Numbered from the stretch's first letter, positions 34,957 to 44,076 are shown. The stretch is 64,000 nt of DNA from Streptomyces sp. NBRC 110028 (GCF_001417735.1 NZ_BBUZ01000025.1:310001-374000); one strand, 5' to 3'. Made by a program: numbers and translations. Notes: generated by a model not told the origin, from the letters alone.

Positions 34957-35538
34957 GTGTTCAGCTTCACCGTCGCCGCCGTGGTCTTCGGCGTCGTCTT
35001 CCTCGCCGAGCTGCCCGACAAGACCGCCCTGGCCGGGCTGATGCTCGGCACCCGCTACCGCGCCTCGTACGTCTTCGCCGGTGTCGCCGCCGCCTTCGCC
35101 ATCCACGTCGGGATCGCCATCGCGGCGGGCAGTGTGCTCGGCCTGCTGCCGCACCGCCTGCTGCAGACGGTCGTCGGTGTGCTCTTCCTCGGCGGCGCGG
35201 CGATCCTGCTGCTGAAGAAGGACGACGGGGAGGAGGAGATCAGCAAGCCCGCCGACCAGTCCTTCTGGAAGGTCGCCGGGGCGGGCTTCTCGCTGATCCT
35301 GGTCGCCGAGTTCGGCGATCTCACCCAGATCATGACCGCCAACCTCGCCGCCCGCTACGACGATCCGCTGTCGGTCGGCGTGGGCGCGGTGCTGGCGCTG
35401 TGGGCGGTCGCGGGGCTGGGCATTCTGGGCGGCCGCACCCTGATGCGGTACGTACCGCTACGGCTGATCACGAAGGTCGCGGCGCTGGTGATGCTGGCGC
35501 TGGGCGCCTTCAGCCTGTACGAGGCCGTGGCGGCGTGA
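34957..35538 (+). CDS. GDT1/UPF0016 family manganese exporter
   Basis: 193 residues from GTG 34957. Six membrane helices in two repeats, each with the family acidic motif: FLAELPDKTALAGLMLG near residue 15 (E-L-P-D-K-T) and LVAEFGDLTQIMTANLA near 119 (E-F-G-D-x-T). A charged loop with KKDDGEEE lies between the repeats. The upstream Mn riboswitch supports a role in Mn2+ export. Monocistronic. Confidence 0.92.
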   Translation: MFSFTVAAVVFGVVFLAELPDKTALAGLMLGTRYRASYVFAGVAAAFAIHVGIAIAAGSVLGLLPHRLLQTVVGVLFLGGAAILLLKKDDGEEEISKPADQSFWKVAGAGFSLILVAEFGDLTQIMTANLAARYDDPLSVGVGAVLALWAVAGLGILGGRTLMRYVPLRLITKVAALVMLALGAFSLYEAVAA

Positions 35539-35601
35539 GCCGCTGAGAGGACTTCGGGGGTGCGGGAGGGCTTTCAGGCCTTCGAGGGGTGCGGGAGGGC
35601 T

Positions 35602-36255
35602 TCAGTCCGCGAGGTGCAGCCGCAGGCCGCCCTCGCCGGGCAACGCCTCGACCCGCAGCCGCGCCAGGTCCGTCACGTGGGCGTCCGGCGCGTGGGCCGC
35701 GGCCCGCGGGCCGACGCCGACCACGCGCATCCCGGCCGCCCGGCCCGCCGCGATGCCGGCCTCCGAGTCCTCGAAGACCACGCAGTCACCCGGCGCGAAG
35801 CCCAGTTCGGCGGCGCCCTTCAGGAAGCCCTCCGGGTCCGGCTTGCTCGCCCCGACCCGCTCCGCCGTCACCAGGACGGGGGGCAGCGGCAGTCCGGCCG
35901 CCTCCATCCTGGCCCGGGCCAGGCCGTCGTCGGCGGAGGTGACCAGGGCGTGCGGCAGACCGGCGAGCGCGGCCATGAAGGCGGGCGCGCCGGTGATCGG
36001 CACGATGCCGTCGAGGTCGGTGGTCTCCCGTTCGAGCATCCACCGGTTGTCGGCCAGGTTCCGCTCCATGGGCCGGTCCGGCAGCAGCGCCGCCATGGTG
36101 GCGTGCGCCTGGCGGCCGTGGACCACCGGGAGCACGTCGGCGGGGTCCAGCCCCTGTTCGGTGGCCCAGATCCGCCAGTAGCGCTCGACCACGGCGTCCG
36201 AGTTCACCAGCGTGCCGTCCATGTCGAGCAGCAGGGCGCGGGCGGCGAGCGGCAT
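35602..36255 (-). CDS. HAD-family sugar-phosphatase / beta-phosphoglucomutase-like hydrolase
   Basis: 217 residues from ATG 36255. HAD motifs: RALLLDMDGTLVNSD near residue 6 (nucleophile and acid Asp), ALVTSADDGLARARMEAAG near 103, VGASKPDPEGFLKGA near 131 (Lys), VVFEDSEAGIAAGRAAG near 154. Helical cap between motifs I and II (VERYWRIWATEQGL). Resembles 2-deoxyglucose-6-phosphate or hexose phosphatases. Convergent relative to the GDT1 gene, and separated from the upstream gene by a hairpin. Confidence 0.9.
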   Translation of the reverse strand: MPLAARALLLDMDGTLVNSDAVVERYWRIWATEQGLDPADVLPVVHGRQAHATMAALLPDRPMERNLADNRWMLERETTDLDGIVPITGAPAFMAALAGLPHALVTSADDGLARARMEAAGLPLPPVLVTAERVGASKPDPEGFLKGAAELGFAPGDCVVFEDSEAGIAAGRAAGMRVVGVGPRAAAHAPDAHVTDLARLRVEALPGEGGLRLHLAD

Positions 36256-36300
36256 GGGGGACTCCAGGGCGCGGCGGGCGGGCAGGCCGGAAGAGAACAC

Positions 36301-36344
36301 AAGTGGTCCCGCCCGCCGGTCAGGGAAAACGGGCGGAACCACTT
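36301..36344 (-). terminator. Terminator of the peptidoglycan-binding protein gene
   Basis: Inverted repeat AAGTGGTCCCGCCCG / CGGGCGGAACCACTT with one mismatch, 77 bp past the stop at 36421 and 46 bp upstream of the HAD start. Confidence 0.65.
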
Positions 36345-36420
36345 TGTTCCTCCACGATACAAAGCAGTCCGCCCGTACGCCAGGGGCCGGGGGTGTCTTT
36401 CGGGGCGGCCCCCTTCGGGT

Positions 36421-37719
36421 CTAGGGCTCGTCGGTCCGGGATTCGAGGTCGCGGCGGGTGTTCTCGCCGTAGACCCCTGCCGGGTCCCCCTTGATGTCGT
36501 ACCGGTCCTGGTACGACGCGACCGCGTCCTTCACCCCGTCGTCGTACTCGCCGTCCGCGTTGCCGATGAACAGCAGCAGCTGGGTCAGCCGCTTCTGCAG
36601 CTCGACGACCTCGGCTCCGCTGTCGCCCTCGCGCAGCACCGGCGGACCGGTGGGCTCGGGGGTCTTCGGCGGCTCCTCGGTCGGTGACGTGGTCGGCCGC
36701 CGCGTCTTGTCCGGTGTGCTGGGCTCGTCCGGCTTCGGCGTGCGGGTCGGGCGGGTCGTGGGCGGCGCCGCGGGCGTACGGGGCGCCGGTGGTGCCGCGC
36801 GGTCCTGGTCCCGGCTCGTGCTCGGCGGCTTCGCGGGGGACTGCGTGGGCCCGGGCTTCTTGCTCGGCGACGACTCGCGGGACGGGGTGGCGCCCGCGTC
36901 CTCGGTCGGCGGTTCGTCCGGGGCGCTGGTCTGTGTCTCGGTGAGCGCGCTGTCGCTGGGCTTGCTGTCCTTGTTTCCGCCCAGCAGCCCGGTGGTGAAG
37001 GCCAGCGTCCCGGCCACGACCACCGCGGCGGCCCCCGCGACCGCCGTGGCGACGGGCTTACGGCGGCTCTTGCGGCGGCGGCCGCCACCGCCGTCAGAGC
37101 CGCTGACGGTCTCGCCGCCCGCCCCGCCGCCGGGTCCGTCGTTCTTGGCGCCGCTGTCCCGGCGGCCCGCCGCGGTGATGCGGTCGATCACCCGGGTGCG
37201 GTCGACGGGACCGCCGGGGGTGATGCGGTCGACCGGGGTGATCGGCGCGATGCGGTCGATCACCTGGGTCTCGTCGGTGGCGTCCGCCTCCCCGCCGGGC
37301 ACCGGTCCGGGACGTGGCGCGGGCTCCTGGCCGCGCCGTGGCCCGGGTTCCGCCTCGCGCCGCGCGGTGCGGAAGAACCGTCCGACGTCGCGCGGGCGGG
37401 CTCCGGTCGTGTCGTCGCCCGCGCCTTCGTCGTCGCCCTCGCCCTCGCCCTCGCCGGAGAGCCTGAGGTACGGGCGGACGGCGCCCGGCTCGTCGTCGGC
37501 CCGCGGGGCGTCGTCCGCCCGGGGGCCGGTGCTGTGGTCGTCGGTGGTCCGCGCACTGGTATCGCCGGTCGCCGAGCCGGTCGCCGGGCCGGTCGCCGGG
37601 CCGGTCAGGGGCCCCGGCGTCGCAGGGCCCGCGGTGGTGGCACGTTCGGCGCACGCACAGCTGGGTCGGCCGTTCGCGCGGATCGGTGCGTAGCAGTGCG
37701 GGCAGGAATCTGCCGTCAC
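36421..37719 (-). CDS. Membrane protein with N-terminal zinc ribbon and C-terminal peptidoglycan-binding domain
   Basis: 432 residues from GTG 37719 (GGGAGGG SD). The N-terminus has a small ribbon (DSCPHCYAPI...SCACAER), then a long disordered acidic/Thr-rich region. A single membrane helix lies near residue 235 (VAGAAAVVVAGTLAF). Outside, a Ser/Pro/Thr linker leads to a PG_binding_1 domain (LREGDSGAEVVELQKRLTQL near residue 360, DGEYDDGVKDAVASYQ near 385). Cytosolic sensing combined with wall binding suggests an envelope sensor or regulator. Function unproven. Confidence 0.82.
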   Translation of the reverse strand: MTADSCPHCYAPIRANGRPSCACAERATTAGPATPGPLTGPATGPATGSATGDTSARTTDDHSTGPRADDAPRADDEPGAVRPYLRLSGEGEGEGDDEGAGDDTTGARPRDVGRFFRTARREAEPGPRRGQEPAPRPGPVPGGEADATDETQVIDRIAPITPVDRITPGGPVDRTRVIDRITAAGRRDSGAKNDGPGGGAGGETVSGSDGGGGRRRKSRRKPVATAVAGAAAVVVAGTLAFTTGLLGGNKDSKPSDSALTETQTSAPDEPPTEDAGATPSRESSPSKKPGPTQSPAKPPSTSRDQDRAAPPAPRTPAAPPTTRPTRTPKPDEPSTPDKTRRPTTSPTEEPPKTPEPTGPPVLREGDSGAEVVELQKRLTQLLLFIGNADGEYDDGVKDAVASYQDRYDIKGDPAGVYGENTRRDLESRTDEP

Positions 37720-37906
37720 GAAATTTCCCTCCCTGTAATCCGCAGCGATTATGTGCATCCGATCGGCTTCCGCGCATGTGTTCGTCGTCAGGAGGCGTGC
37801 CGGGTACGTCACGGACACACCCGGCCCGGCCGACCGTAACAGGGCATAAAGGGCGGGTCGGGGTGAGGATGGGAGGGCGAGCAGCCGAGGAGTCCGAGGA
37901 GTCGTC

Positions 37907-39964
37907 ATGACGCAGGACGCCGGCCGCCCGACCTCGGCCCCGGACCCCGTGGTGCCGGGCCCCGAGGAGGGCCGGCCGAAGCGCGCGGTCCTGGTGGCCA
38001 TCGGCGCGCTGCTGCTCGGCATGCTGCTCGCGGCGCTCGACCAGACCATCGTCTCCACCGCGCTGCCGACCATCGTCAGCGACCTCGGCGGCCTGGATCA
38101 TCTGTCCTGGGTGGTGACCGCGTATCTGCTCGCCTCCACCGCCGCCACCCCGCTGTGGGGCAAGCTCGGCGACCAGTACGGGCGCAAGCGGCTCTTCCAG
38201 GCCGCGATCGTCCTCTTCCTGACCGGATCGGCGCTGTGCGGGCTCGCCCAGGACATGGGGCAGCTGATCGGCTTCCGCGGGCTGCAGGGGCTGGGCGGCG
38301 GCGGGCTGATCGTGCTGTCGATGGCCATCGTCGGCGATATCGTCCCGCCCCGTGAACGCGGCCGCTACCAGGGCCTCTTCGGCGCCGTCTTCAGTGCCGC
38401 CAGCGTGCTGGGACCGCTGCTCGGCGGCCTCTTCGTCGACCAGCTCAGCTGGCGCTGGGTGTTCTACATCAACATCCCCGTCGGCGTCGTCGCGCTCCTC
38501 GTCATCGCCTCCGTCCTGCACATCCCGGTCCGCCGCACCCCGCACACCATCGACTACCTCGGCACCGGCCTCATCGCCGGGGTGGCCGCCACCGTGGTGC
38601 TGATGGCCTCGCTCGGCGGCGTCACGTACGGCTGGGGCTCCTGGCAGATCCTCGGGCTCGCGGCGCTCGGCGCCGTCCTGCTGATCGCCTTCGTGCGGGT
38701 GGAGCGGCGGGCCGCCGAACCGGTGCTGCCGCTGAAGCTCTTCCACAGCCGCACCTTCACGCTCTGCGCGGTCATCGGCTTCGTCGTCGGCTTCGCGATG
38801 TTCGGCAGCATGGTCTACCTGCCGACCTTCCTCCAGGTCGTCCAGGGCGTCTCGCCGACCCTCTCCGGCGTCCACATGCTGCCGATGGTCCTCGGCATGC
38901 TGCTGTGCTCCACCGTCTCCGGCGAACTCGTCAGCCGCACCGGCCGCTACAAGGTCTTCCCGATCCTGGGCACCGCCGTCACCGGCATCGGGCTGCTGCT
39001 CCTGCACCAGTTGCGCGAGACCAGCGGGGTCGTCGAGACCAGCGCCTACTTCTTCGTCTTCGGCTGCGGGCTCGGACTCGTCATCCAGGTGCTGGTGCTG
39101 ATCGTGCAGAATTCGGTGAGCTACCAGGACCTCGGCGTCGCCACCTCCGGCGCGACGTTCTTCCGCTCCATCGGCGCCTCCTTCGGCGTGTCCGTCTTCG
39201 GCTCGATCTTCGCGGGCAGCCTCACCCCCAAGATCGCCGACGCGCTCGCCGGGCGGTCGCTGCCGCCGGGCGTCACCCCCGCCGGGCTCGCCGCCGACCA
39301 CCACGCCCTCGGGCGGCTGCCACCGGGCGAGCGGGCCGGGGTGGTGCACGCGTACGCCACCTCCATCACCGACGTGTTCCTGTACGGCGTCCCGGTCGTG
39401 CTGCTCGCCTTCGTCCTCGCCTGGTTCCTGCGGGAGGAGCCGCTGCGCGCCGGTGTCACCGCGCCCGAGGCCAGCGAGGTCCTGGCCAGCAACCCCGTCG
39501 AACGCTCCTCGTACGACGAATGCGCGCGGGCCCTGTCGCTGCTGGGCAGCCGCGAGGGCCGCCGGAAGATCTACGTCGACATCACCGAGCGGGCCGGGCT
39601 CGACCTGCTCCCGGCCGCCAGCTGGATGCTGCTGCGCATCCGCCATGACGGCTCGGTCGAACCCGCCGTCCTGGCCCAGCGCACGCCCGTACCGCTGCGG
39701 GCCATCACCGGCGCGGCGCGCCAGATCGAGGAACGCGGGCTCGGCGTGCGGTACGGGCTCGACCTGACCCTGACCCCCCGGGGCCGGGAGGTCGCGGACC
39801 GCCTCTTCCGGGCGCGCGAGAGGTCGCTGGCCGAGCTGCTGGGCGACTGGTGGTCACCCGAACGGCCGACGGATCTGGTCGAGCTGGTGGAGGAGCTGTC
39901 GCGGGAGATGTGCGGTTCCGACGAGGAGCGCCCCTGGCGCCGGGAGCCGCCAGGTGCCGGGTGA
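37907..39964 (+). CDS. DHA2-family (14-TMS) multidrug exporter with C-terminal winged-helix-like domain
   Basis: 685 residues. The MFS DHA2/EmrB core covers residues ~25-525: LAALDQTIVSTALPTIVSDL near 40, WGKLGDQYGRKRLFQAA near 84 (motif A), GGLIVLSMAIVGDIVPPRERG near 132, and RSIGASFGVSVFGSIF near 422. After the last helix (~500), a ~140-residue soluble tail has a MarR-like fold: VDITERAGLDLLPAASWMLL, a wing-like region and LTPRGREVADRLFRARE near 620. This transporter-regulator fusion is widespread in Streptomyces. Substrate unknown. Confidence 0.9.
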   Translation: MTQDAGRPTSAPDPVVPGPEEGRPKRAVLVAIGALLLGMLLAALDQTIVSTALPTIVSDLGGLDHLSWVVTAYLLASTAATPLWGKLGDQYGRKRLFQAAIVLFLTGSALCGLAQDMGQLIGFRGLQGLGGGGLIVLSMAIVGDIVPPRERGRYQGLFGAVFSAASVLGPLLGGLFVDQLSWRWVFYINIPVGVVALLVIASVLHIPVRRTPHTIDYLGTGLIAGVAATVVLMASLGGVTYGWGSWQILGLAALGAVLLIAFVRVERRAAEPVLPLKLFHSRTFTLCAVIGFVVGFAMFGSMVYLPTFLQVVQGVSPTLSGVHMLPMVLGMLLCSTVSGELVSRTGRYKVFPILGTAVTGIGLLLLHQLRETSGVVETSAYFFVFGCGLGLVIQVLVLIVQNSVSYQDLGVATSGATFFRSIGASFGVSVFGSIFAGSLTPKIADALAGRSLPPGVTPAGLAADHHALGRLPPGERAGVVHAYATSITDVFLYGVPVVLLAFVLAWFLREEPLRAGVTAPEASEVLASNPVERSSYDECARALSLLGSREGRRKIYVDITERAGLDLLPAASWMLLRIRHDGSVEPAVLAQRTPVPLRAITGAARQIEERGLGVRYGLDLTLTPRGREVADRLFRARERSLAELLGDWWSPERPTDLVELVEELSREMCGSDEERPWRREPPGAG

Positions 39965-39974
39965 GCCGTACGGG

Positions 39975-40070
39975 CTTCCTGCCGGGGCCCTTCATGTGAG
40001 GCCCTTCATGTGAGGCCCTTCTATGGGGCCCGTCATATGAGGTCCTTCTATGAGGCCCGTCATATGAGGT
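39975..40070. repeat. Short direct repeats at the end of the MFS gene
   Basis: GCCCTTCATGTGAG occurs twice in a row, then CCCGTCATATGAGGTCCTT occurs twice, separated by CTATGAGG/CTATGGGG variants. The repeats run into the 3' end of the GNAT gene at 40060. They look like a slippage-expanded intergenic spacer. Confidence 0.7.
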
Positions 40071-40581
40071 CCTTGGCCATCCACACTTCGGCGTACGGCC
40101 CCTCGCTGAACGCCGGTACGTCCCGGTAGCCGTGGCGTGCGTACAGCGCCCGCGCCTCGACCAGATCGCGCCGGGTGTCCAGCACGATCCGTACGACGCC
40201 CAGCGCGTCCGCGGCCCTCTCGACCGCCGCGAGCAGCGCGGCGCCCCCGCCGAGTCCGCGCTTGCCGGGGCGCAGGAACACCCGCTTCAGCTCCGCGGTG
40301 CGGTCGAGGTGGCCGGCCCGCCGCCGCAGCCCCGCGCACCCGGCCACGTCGCCGCCGTGCCGCGCCACCAGCAGCACCCCGTCCGGCGGGGCCAGATCGT
40401 CGCTGGGCATCTCCCGCAGCGCGCGCTCGATCTCCTCGGACGTCGCGTCGCGCCCCTCGTGGAGCCGGTAGTAGCGGTCGGCCACGTCGGTCATGTACTC
40501 GCGCAGCAGCGTGGCGGCGACCGGGTCGCTGACGGGCCGTGCGGCGACGTCCCAGGACGGGCTGAGGGTCATGACCGGCAT
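40060..40581 (-). CDS. GNAT-family N-acetyltransferase
   Basis: 173 residues. GNAT pattern: VLLVARHGGDVAGCAGLRR near residue 70 (beta strands 2-3), ELKRVFLRPGKRGLGGGAAL near 96 (acetyl-CoA loop, R-x-x-G-x-G/A variant), IVLDTRRDLVEARALYARHG near 131. The N-terminal MTDVADRYYRLHE resembles GCN5-type acetyltransferases common in actinobacteria. Substrate unknown. Confidence 0.88.
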   Translation of the reverse strand: MPVMTLSPSWDVAARPVSDPVAATLLREYMTDVADRYYRLHEGRDATSEEIERALREMPSDDLAPPDGVLLVARHGGDVAGCAGLRRRAGHLDRTAELKRVFLRPGKRGLGGGAALLAAVERAADALGVVRIVLDTRRDLVEARALYARHGYRDVPAFSEGPYAEVWMAKDLI

Positions 40582-40704
40582 CCTGGCACCGGCCGGTCTC
40601 CGACGGCATCGGAATATGACGCAGTTTGAGCGCGGGGCAGTGGGCTACCCGATGTCGTAGAGCCCCCGAACAGGGGGGCACCTGCGGGAAGGCAGAAGCA
40701 GACC

Positions 40705-41346
40705 ATGTCAACTGGCGCGATCATCATCGTGATTGCCGCTGCGGTCGTCCTGGCAACCGTGCTCGCCGCGGTCATCGTACGTGCGCGTGGGAGCGGCAGG
40801 AAGAATGCTCTGCGACGCCACTTCGGGCCCGAGTACGACCTGAACGTCGCCGAGCACGCGGGCGACACCAAGGCGGCGGAGCGCGAACTCGAAACGCGAC
40901 TGCGACGATACCGAGACCTCAAGACCGAACCCCTCTCCGGTGAGCTGCGCGAGCGCTACCTGGCCGAATGGGTGGGCACCCAGGAGCAGTTCATCGATTC
41001 CCCGGAGTACGCGGTGGCCGGGGCGGACCAGCTGCTCGCCCGCCTCGCGCGGGACCGCGGCTACCCGTCCGACCGCTACGAGGAGCAGGTCGCGGCCCTG
41101 TCCGTGCACCACGCGGACTGTGTGCAGGGCTACCGGCAGCTCCACGTCGCGGCCGCCCGCGCCCGTGAGGGCCGGGCCGACACCGAGGAGCTGCGCGAGG
41201 CCGTGGTGCACGCCCGGGCCTTCTTCGAGGAACTGGTGAAACCGCCCCACCACGCGGCCGACGCGCATCAGGGGCACGAGGGGCATGCCGGCAGGACCGG
41301 CCGCAAGACCCACGTCTGGCACATCGGGAAGGCCGGTGCACGATGA
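40705..41346 (+). CDS. Membrane-anchored hypothetical protein (213 aa)
   Basis: One N-terminal helix (IIIVIAAAVVLATVLAAVIV, residues ~6-25) and a cytosolic or extracellular helical domain: RRHFGPEYDLNVAEHAGDT near residue 37, TEPLSGELRERYLAEW near 73, and LSVHHADCVQGYRQLHVAAA near 131. A His-rich stretch (PPHHAADAHQGHEGH) lies near the end. It overlaps the next gene by 4 nt. This pair is a conserved Streptomyces hypothetical couple; function unknown. Confidence 0.8.
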   Translation: MSTGAIIIVIAAAVVLATVLAAVIVRARGSGRKNALRRHFGPEYDLNVAEHAGDTKAAERELETRLRRYRDLKTEPLSGELRERYLAEWVGTQEQFIDSPEYAVAGADQLLARLARDRGYPSDRYEEQVAALSVHHADCVQGYRQLHVAAARAREGRADTEELREAVVHARAFFEELVKPPHHAADAHQGHEGHAGRTGRKTHVWHIGKAGAR

Positions 41347-41960
41347 CGGACAACGGACCGGAGTGGAGCCACGGCCCGGGAGCGAACCGCGGGCCCGAAG
41401 CGGGCCACGGACCGGGAGCGAACCAGGGCCCGGGAGCGAACCAGGGCCCGGGAGCGCATCGCGGCCCGGGAAGGAACCGTGGCCCGGGAACGAACCAGGG
41501 CTCAGGAACGGACCGTGGCCCGGGAGCGGACCACGGACCGGAGTGGAGCCACGGCCTGGAGACGGACTACGGCCCCGAGCACAACAACGGCCACCGTCGG
41601 CACGGACTGGAGAAGCACGAAGTGCCGCCTCCCAGGCAGCCGATGGACGGCGGTGTGGAGCAGCCGAACCCCCCGGACGGCCCCAGCTTCCCCGTCCTGC
41701 CGACGAGTGAGCACGACAAGCTGAACCAGCGTCTGCGGTACGCGGTCAGCGCCTTCGTGGACGCCCCGCGCGGCTCGGTGGAAGAGGCGGACGCTCTCCT
41801 CGAAGAGATCTCGGCCCGGCTGGTCGATCTCCTCGCCGAACGCCGCCGCACCCTCCGCGCCGCCTGGCACGAGAACACCGCGGGCACCGCGGAGACGGAG
41901 GAACTGCGCCTGGCCATGCGCGGTTACCGCAACGTCCTGGAGCGGCTGCTCAACGTCTGA
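41343..41960 (+). CDS. Hypothetical protein with Gly-Pro-rich repeats and helical C-terminus (205 aa)
   Basis: Residues ~12-65 are a low-complexity repeat of units such as GPGANQGPGANQGPG and GPGTNQGSGTDRGPG, encoded by imperfect 18-24-bp direct repeats. The C-terminal ~90 residues form helices (LNQRLRYAVSAFVDAPRGSV near residue 126, ALLEEISARLVDLLAERR). Translated from the ATGA overlap with the membrane protein upstream. Related C-terminal domains occur in both proteins of the pair. Function unknown. Confidence 0.75.
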   Translation: MTDNGPEWSHGPGANRGPEAGHGPGANQGPGANQGPGAHRGPGRNRGPGTNQGSGTDRGPGADHGPEWSHGLETDYGPEHNNGHRRHGLEKHEVPPPRQPMDGGVEQPNPPDGPSFPVLPTSEHDKLNQRLRYAVSAFVDAPRGSVEEADALLEEISARLVDLLAERRRTLRAAWHENTAGTAETEELRLAMRGYRNVLERLLNV

Positions 41961-42113
41961 GCCCTCCGCCTCCCCTCCCGGCCGCCGCCCGGACACCGCT
42001 CCGGACGGCGGCCTTCTTCGCGCTCGCGCGCGGTCGCGCTTGCGATGATGCGGCGGTCAGTCACGACACCGCGCCGGACGCGCCGCCCGCCGGTCCGGGA
42101 GAGGAAGCCCGCC

Positions 42114-42653
42114 ATGCCCCCGATAGACCTCCTGTCCGCCGAGACTTTCCCCGACAGCGTCAAGGACCTCGCCGAGGTCCTGGCCGACGCCGTCGACGGC
42201 GGCGCCTCCATGGGCTTCCTCGCGCCCTTCGGCCACGACGACGCCGCCGCGTGGTGGCAGGCCCAGGCCCCGGCGGTGGCCGATGGCAGCCTGCTCGTCT
42301 GGGCCTGCCGCGCCCCGGAGAGCACGGGCGGCATCGTCGGAACCGTCAGCCTGGCCCTGGCCCGCAAGCCCAATGGACGGCACCGCGCCGAGGTCCTCAA
42401 GCTGGCCGTTCACCGCGCCGCCCGTGGCCGTGGCCTGGCCCGGGCGCTGCTGGCCACCGCGGAGTCGGCCGCCCGCGCCGCCGGCGTCACCCTGCTGATG
42501 CTGGACACCGTCACCGGCAGCCCGGCCGAGTACGTCTACCTCGCCGACGGCTGGGCCCGCTACGGCATCGTCCCCGACTACGCCGCCGCCCCGGACGGCT
42601 CCCTGGAGGACTGCAGCTTCTTCTACAAGCGGCTGACGCAGGCACGCGGCTGA
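42114..42653 (+). CDS. GNAT-family N-acetyltransferase
   Basis: 179 residues from ATG 42114 (GAGAGGAAG SD). GNAT core: SLLVWACRAPESTGGIVGTV near residue 59, EVLKLAVHRAARGRGLARAL near 93 (acetyl-CoA loop R-x-x-G-x-A), TLLMLDTVTGSPAEYVYLAD near 124, and YGIVPDYAAAPDG at the end. Typical of small-molecule or protein acetyltransferases in Streptomyces. An upstream in-frame ATG at 42045 gives an Arg-rich extension and is not used. Confidence 0.88.
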   Translation: MPPIDLLSAETFPDSVKDLAEVLADAVDGGASMGFLAPFGHDDAAAWWQAQAPAVADGSLLVWACRAPESTGGIVGTVSLALARKPNGRHRAEVLKLAVHRAARGRGLARALLATAESAARAAGVTLLMLDTVTGSPAEYVYLADGWARYGIVPDYAAAPDGSLEDCSFFYKRLTQARG

Positions 42654-42679
42654 CGCGGGCACGCGGCTGACGGGCTCGG

Positions 42680-43396
42680 TCAGGCCCGGCGGCGCTGTTT
42701 GAACACCCACAGGCCCGCGCCCGCGACGATCAGGACGCCGATGCTGATGCCGATCGCGGTGGCGGCGCCCGCGTTGCTGTCCTCCTTCTCGTCCGCCTTC
42801 TGCTCCGTCTTGCCGGATGCCTTGTCGGGCGCCTTGTCCGACGCCTGCTCGGACGTCTTGTCCGAGGCGTCGTCCGACGAGGACGGTGCCTCGGACGGTT
42901 CGGAACCGGCCGCCGCCGCCTTCAGGTCGAGGACCGGCGCGGGCTCCTCCGGTTCCGGGCCCTCGCCGGGCAGTTCGATCCACCGGGAGACCTTGCCGTC
43001 GCTGTAGGTCTCGATGGTCTTGAACGCCAGCGACTTGGCGTCGGGCAACTGCCGCACCTTGACCTTGTGGACGGCGTTCGTCCCCACGGCCAGCTTCGGA
43101 CCGCTGATCGTGTAGCCGTCCTTGGTGGGCTTCATCTTCCAGCCCTTGGGTCCCTCGTCCAGCGTGACATCACCCGGGGCGATGCCTTCGGGCAGCACGA
43201 CACGTACCTCGGTGAAGCCGGCGGACTCCGACTCGGCCTCGCCCGTGAAAGTGAGGACGACATCCTTGGCCAGCGCCTGGGCGTTGGAGGCGGTGACCTC
43301 CGCGTGGGCGGAGGCGGGACCGGCGAAGGCGATCGTCGCGGCGATCGCGGCGGCGCTCACGGCACCGAGGCGGCGCGTCGTACGCATGGTTGACAT
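42680..43396 (-). CDS. YcnI-type copper-binding membrane protein (DUF1775)
   Basis: 238 residues. Signal peptide (AAAIAATIAFAGPASA) with cleavage giving the mature N-terminus HAEVTASNAQ; an N-terminal His is part of the copper site in YcnI relatives, together with a Trp (KGWKMKP near residue 90). A Ser/Asp/Lys linker (~150-200) leads to a C-terminal membrane helix (GISIGVLIVAGAGLWVF). It chaperones or buffers Cu outside the membrane. It shares the locus with a sigma factor, DUF5134 and PepSY proteins. Confidence 0.9.
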   Translation of the reverse strand: MSTMRTTRRLGAVSAAAIAATIAFAGPASAHAEVTASNAQALAKDVVLTFTGEAESESAGFTEVRVVLPEGIAPGDVTLDEGPKGWKMKPTKDGYTISGPKLAVGTNAVHKVKVRQLPDAKSLAFKTIETYSDGKVSRWIELPGEGPEPEEPAPVLDLKAAAAGSEPSEAPSSSDDASDKTSEQASDKAPDKASGKTEQKADEKEDSNAGAATAIGISIGVLIVAGAGLWVFKQRRRA

Positions 43397-43435
43397 TAGC
43401 GGGACTCCTCAGAGCAGATGACAGATAGTGAAATG

Positions 43436-43500
43436 TGTCAGCGGTTAGCCGTTAGTGGTCAGCGGTCAGCGAGTGGCCGTCAGCGGTCAGTTGGCAGCGA
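43436..43500. repeat. Irregular GTCAGCGGT repeats between sigma factor and ycnI
   Basis: GTCAGCGGT or close variants (GTTAGCCGTTAGTGGTCAGC...) recur about five times in 65 bp between the sigma-factor stop and the ycnI promoter region. Spacing is irregular, so this is a slippage-type repeat and not a CRISPR array. Confidence 0.6.
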
Positions 43501-44076
43501 TCAGTCGTCAGCCGTTCGCAGCAGCGCGGTCATGTGCTCGCGGGCGCGCGACACCCGGGACCGTACGGTCCCCACCGGGCAGCCCGTGGCCGAGGCGGCG
43601 TCGGCGTAGGGGAGCCCGAGGAGCTGGGTGAGGATGAACGCCTCACGGCGCGGGGCGTCCAGCGTCGCCAGCAGGTCGAGCAGGGCCACGCCCTCCTCGA
43701 AGCCGGGCAGCCCGACGGGCTGCGTCCGTTCGGCGACCGTCCGCCAGTCGGTCGTCTCGGCGATGCGGGGGCGGGCCGCCGCGGCGCGGTAGCGGTCGGC
43801 GACCGTGCGGCGGGCGATCGACAGCAGCCAGGTGCGTGCGCACGAGCGCCCGGCGAAGCGGGGCAGCCCGCCCAGCGCCCGTAGGTACGTCTCCTGGGTC
43901 AGGTCGTCGGCGCCGTGCACATCGGCGCTCAGATGGACGACGAAGCGCCAGACGTCGAGATGGGTGGCGCGGATGAAGCGTTCGACCGCGTCCGCGTCAC
44001 CGTCACGGGCGGCCAGCGCCCATGCGGTGATCTGCTGATCGCGCTCCTGGCGTTCCTGTACGAGGGCAGGGGGCAT
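43501..44076 (-). CDS. ECF-type RNA polymerase sigma factor
   Basis: 191 residues. Region 2: AVERFIRATHLDVWRFVVHL near residue 31 and ADDLTQETYLRALGGLPRF near 55. Region 4: LDAPRREAFILTQLLGLPYA near 138 and VGTVRSRVSRAREHMTALLR near 167. No anti-sigma gene adjoins, so activity is probably controlled otherwise. It lies between ycnI and the DUF5134 gene, all on the minus strand, so it may drive the copper-linked set. Confidence 0.92.
   Translation of the reverse strand: MPPALVQERQERDQQITAWALAARDGDADAVERFIRATHLDVWRFVVHLSADVHGADDLTQETYLRALGGLPRFAGRSCARTWLLSIARRTVADRYRAAAARPRIAETTDWRTVAERTQPVGLPGFEEGVALLDLLATLDAPRREAFILTQLLGLPYADAASATGCPVGTVRSRVSRAREHMTALLRTADD

Noticed and set aside
41343..41560. 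Possible collagen or CRISPR repeat in the Gly-Pro-rich gene
   Set aside because: Repeats are in frame and part of a coding sequence with a folded C-terminus; period does not fit Gly-X-Y.
43436..43500. Possible CRISPR-like array of GTCAGCGGT units
   Set aside because: Units are 8-10 bp, irregularly spaced and without spacers of constant length; no cas genes.
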